From assembly GCA_963565915.1 (NCBI GenBank), contig OY751485.1, positions 2,604,001-2,668,000 of the forward strand: 64,000 nucleotides of DNA, read 5' to 3'. The notes beneath the pieces are model-generated. The model made no database searches. It saw only the letters and a program-made list of their open reading frames with translations, and was not told where the DNA came from. A program made the translations under genes and the position numbers. The stretch is from Entoloma clypeatum (Eukaryota > Basidiomycota > Agaricomycetes > Agaricales > Entolomataceae). Shown here piece by piece: positions 63,378 to 64,000 of the stretch (position 1 is the stretch's first letter; each line of letters starts with the position of its first letter).

Positions 63378-63612
63378 ATAAGACTTAGAATTTAGAAAAA
63401 GGATCCAAAAGCTGGTATTATTTGTTATTATTCATGCATAGTAAGTCATTTAACAGCATGGCTTTTGGGACGTCTGATTTATATAGCACATAAACTACAT
63501 TGTCCTTGGGCTTCCGGCGAGTGTTCTGAACACAGCGGTTTATCAATAAGAGGCGTCGTGAATGCTGCGTCCGTTTGTTGCATGTGATTGTAGGAACAAG
63601 GTCACCAAGTTG

Positions 63613-64000
63613 TCAGCTTTGGCCTGCGTCTTCTGCGTTGCCGCGCAGGGAGTTCAGCAGAGCACTGGCCTCAAGCTCAGACCGAGATATTGTAGGACGC
63701 CGTTGAAGGACCCTCTGCAATTCCAGCCTCGTTGCCCTCTCGACGCGGACACTTTCCTCAGCTTTTCTCCGAGCATCCACTTCTATCTTGACTTGGCTGA
63801 GAGCAAAACTCTCCATTCTTCTTGCGTTTGAGACCTCTTTCTCCAGATCTTCAATTTCCCGCGCCAAGCGGCGTCGTCCGTCCCGTTCATAAGCAATTTC
63901 ACCCTCGAACTTCCGTTTCATAGAGGAAAGCAGCATTGTCTGTTCGTTTCGTGCATCGACCAGACTCTGGACCTTCCGTTGAAGAAATTTCTCGCGCGAT
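63613..64000 (-). CDS. C-terminal part of a coiled-coil protein (partial)
   Basis: An open frame enters from the right edge and ends at 63613-63615. The ~128 visible residues are a continuous charged heptad-rich helix (EKFLQRKVQSLVDARNEQT, RRLAREIEDLEKEVSNARR, then ARRKAEESVRVERATRLELQ) followed by a short tail (NSLRGNAEDAGQS). The rest lies beyond the window, so no family can be given. No splice site is needed in the visible part. Confidence 0.7.
   Translation of the reverse strand, partial: SREKFLQRKVQSLVDARNEQTMLLSSMKRKFEGEIAYERDGRRRLAREIEDLEKEVSNARRMESFALSQVKIEVDARRKAEESVRVERATRLELQRVLQRRPTISRSELEASALLNSLRGNAEDAGQS

Overview
The window is eukaryotic and reads as a gene-dense piece of a basidiomycete (probably Agaricomycete) nuclear chromosome. 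Almost every gene is cut by short introns of about 47-62 nt with CTRAY-type branch sites. Intergenic spaces are tens to a few hundred bases, and the products are typical fungal housekeeping proteins. I reconstructed 33 protein genes (31 complete, 2 running off the ends) and about 150 introns by hand, using reading-frame continuity and family conservation. No tRNA, rRNA, CRISPR array or prophage was seen. The species cannot be named from the sequence alone.

Layout. 1-5.7 kb: the start of a Pro/Ser-rich gene running off the left edge, a CSL (CBF1/Su(H)/Lag-1) transcription factor and a small membrane protein. 5.8-14.5 kb: the MYST acetyltransferase Esa1, the ribosome-biogenesis helicase Dbp7, an ER cyclophilin with a C-terminal anchor, and the acetyltransferase Gcn5. 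15-24.5 kb: an Erd1-like EXS protein, the spliceosomal protein Snu23, cytosolic Ile-tRNA synthetase, the HOG-pathway MAPKK Pbs2 and a BAG co-chaperone. 24.9-36.9 kb: a RING/TRAF zinc-finger protein, an aldo-keto reductase, a homeodomain factor, a Wee1/Swe1 kinase, porphobilinogen synthase (HEM2) and a FIT2/Scs3 lipid-droplet protein. 37.5-46.4 kb: a BSD-domain protein, the arginine-specific carbamoyl-phosphate synthase small subunit (CPA1) with an upstream attenuator-like peptide, a long disordered nuclear-type protein and a Cdc1/PGAP5-like phosphoesterase. 47.2-53.6 kb: two UDP-glucose pyrophosphorylase genes facing each other tail to tail, RPS8 and LSM2. 53.7-64 kb: MORG1, an F-box protein, a Ten1-like telomere protein, two unrecognised proteins, RPS5, a MITE-like palindrome and the 3' end of a coiled-coil gene.

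The genes do not form a biosynthetic cluster. Themes recur (chromatin acetylation, MAPK signalling, translation), but they look like ordinary chromosomal mixing. Genes are packed in divergent pairs whose start codons lie about 30-200 bp apart. In one pair the two possible ATGs overlap in a single CATG.

The most interesting signals concern RNA processing and regulation. First, a 22-residue upstream ORF of CPA1 carries a DYLSD core like the fungal arginine attenuator peptide and is itself split by an intron. Second, GC-AG introns are unusually common: nine well supported plus one ambiguous among about 150. One of them has a GT-AG counterpart at the same position in a paralog. Third, a 116-nt GCN5 intron looks like two introns joined with no exon between. 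Fourth, coding micro-exons go down to 3 nt.
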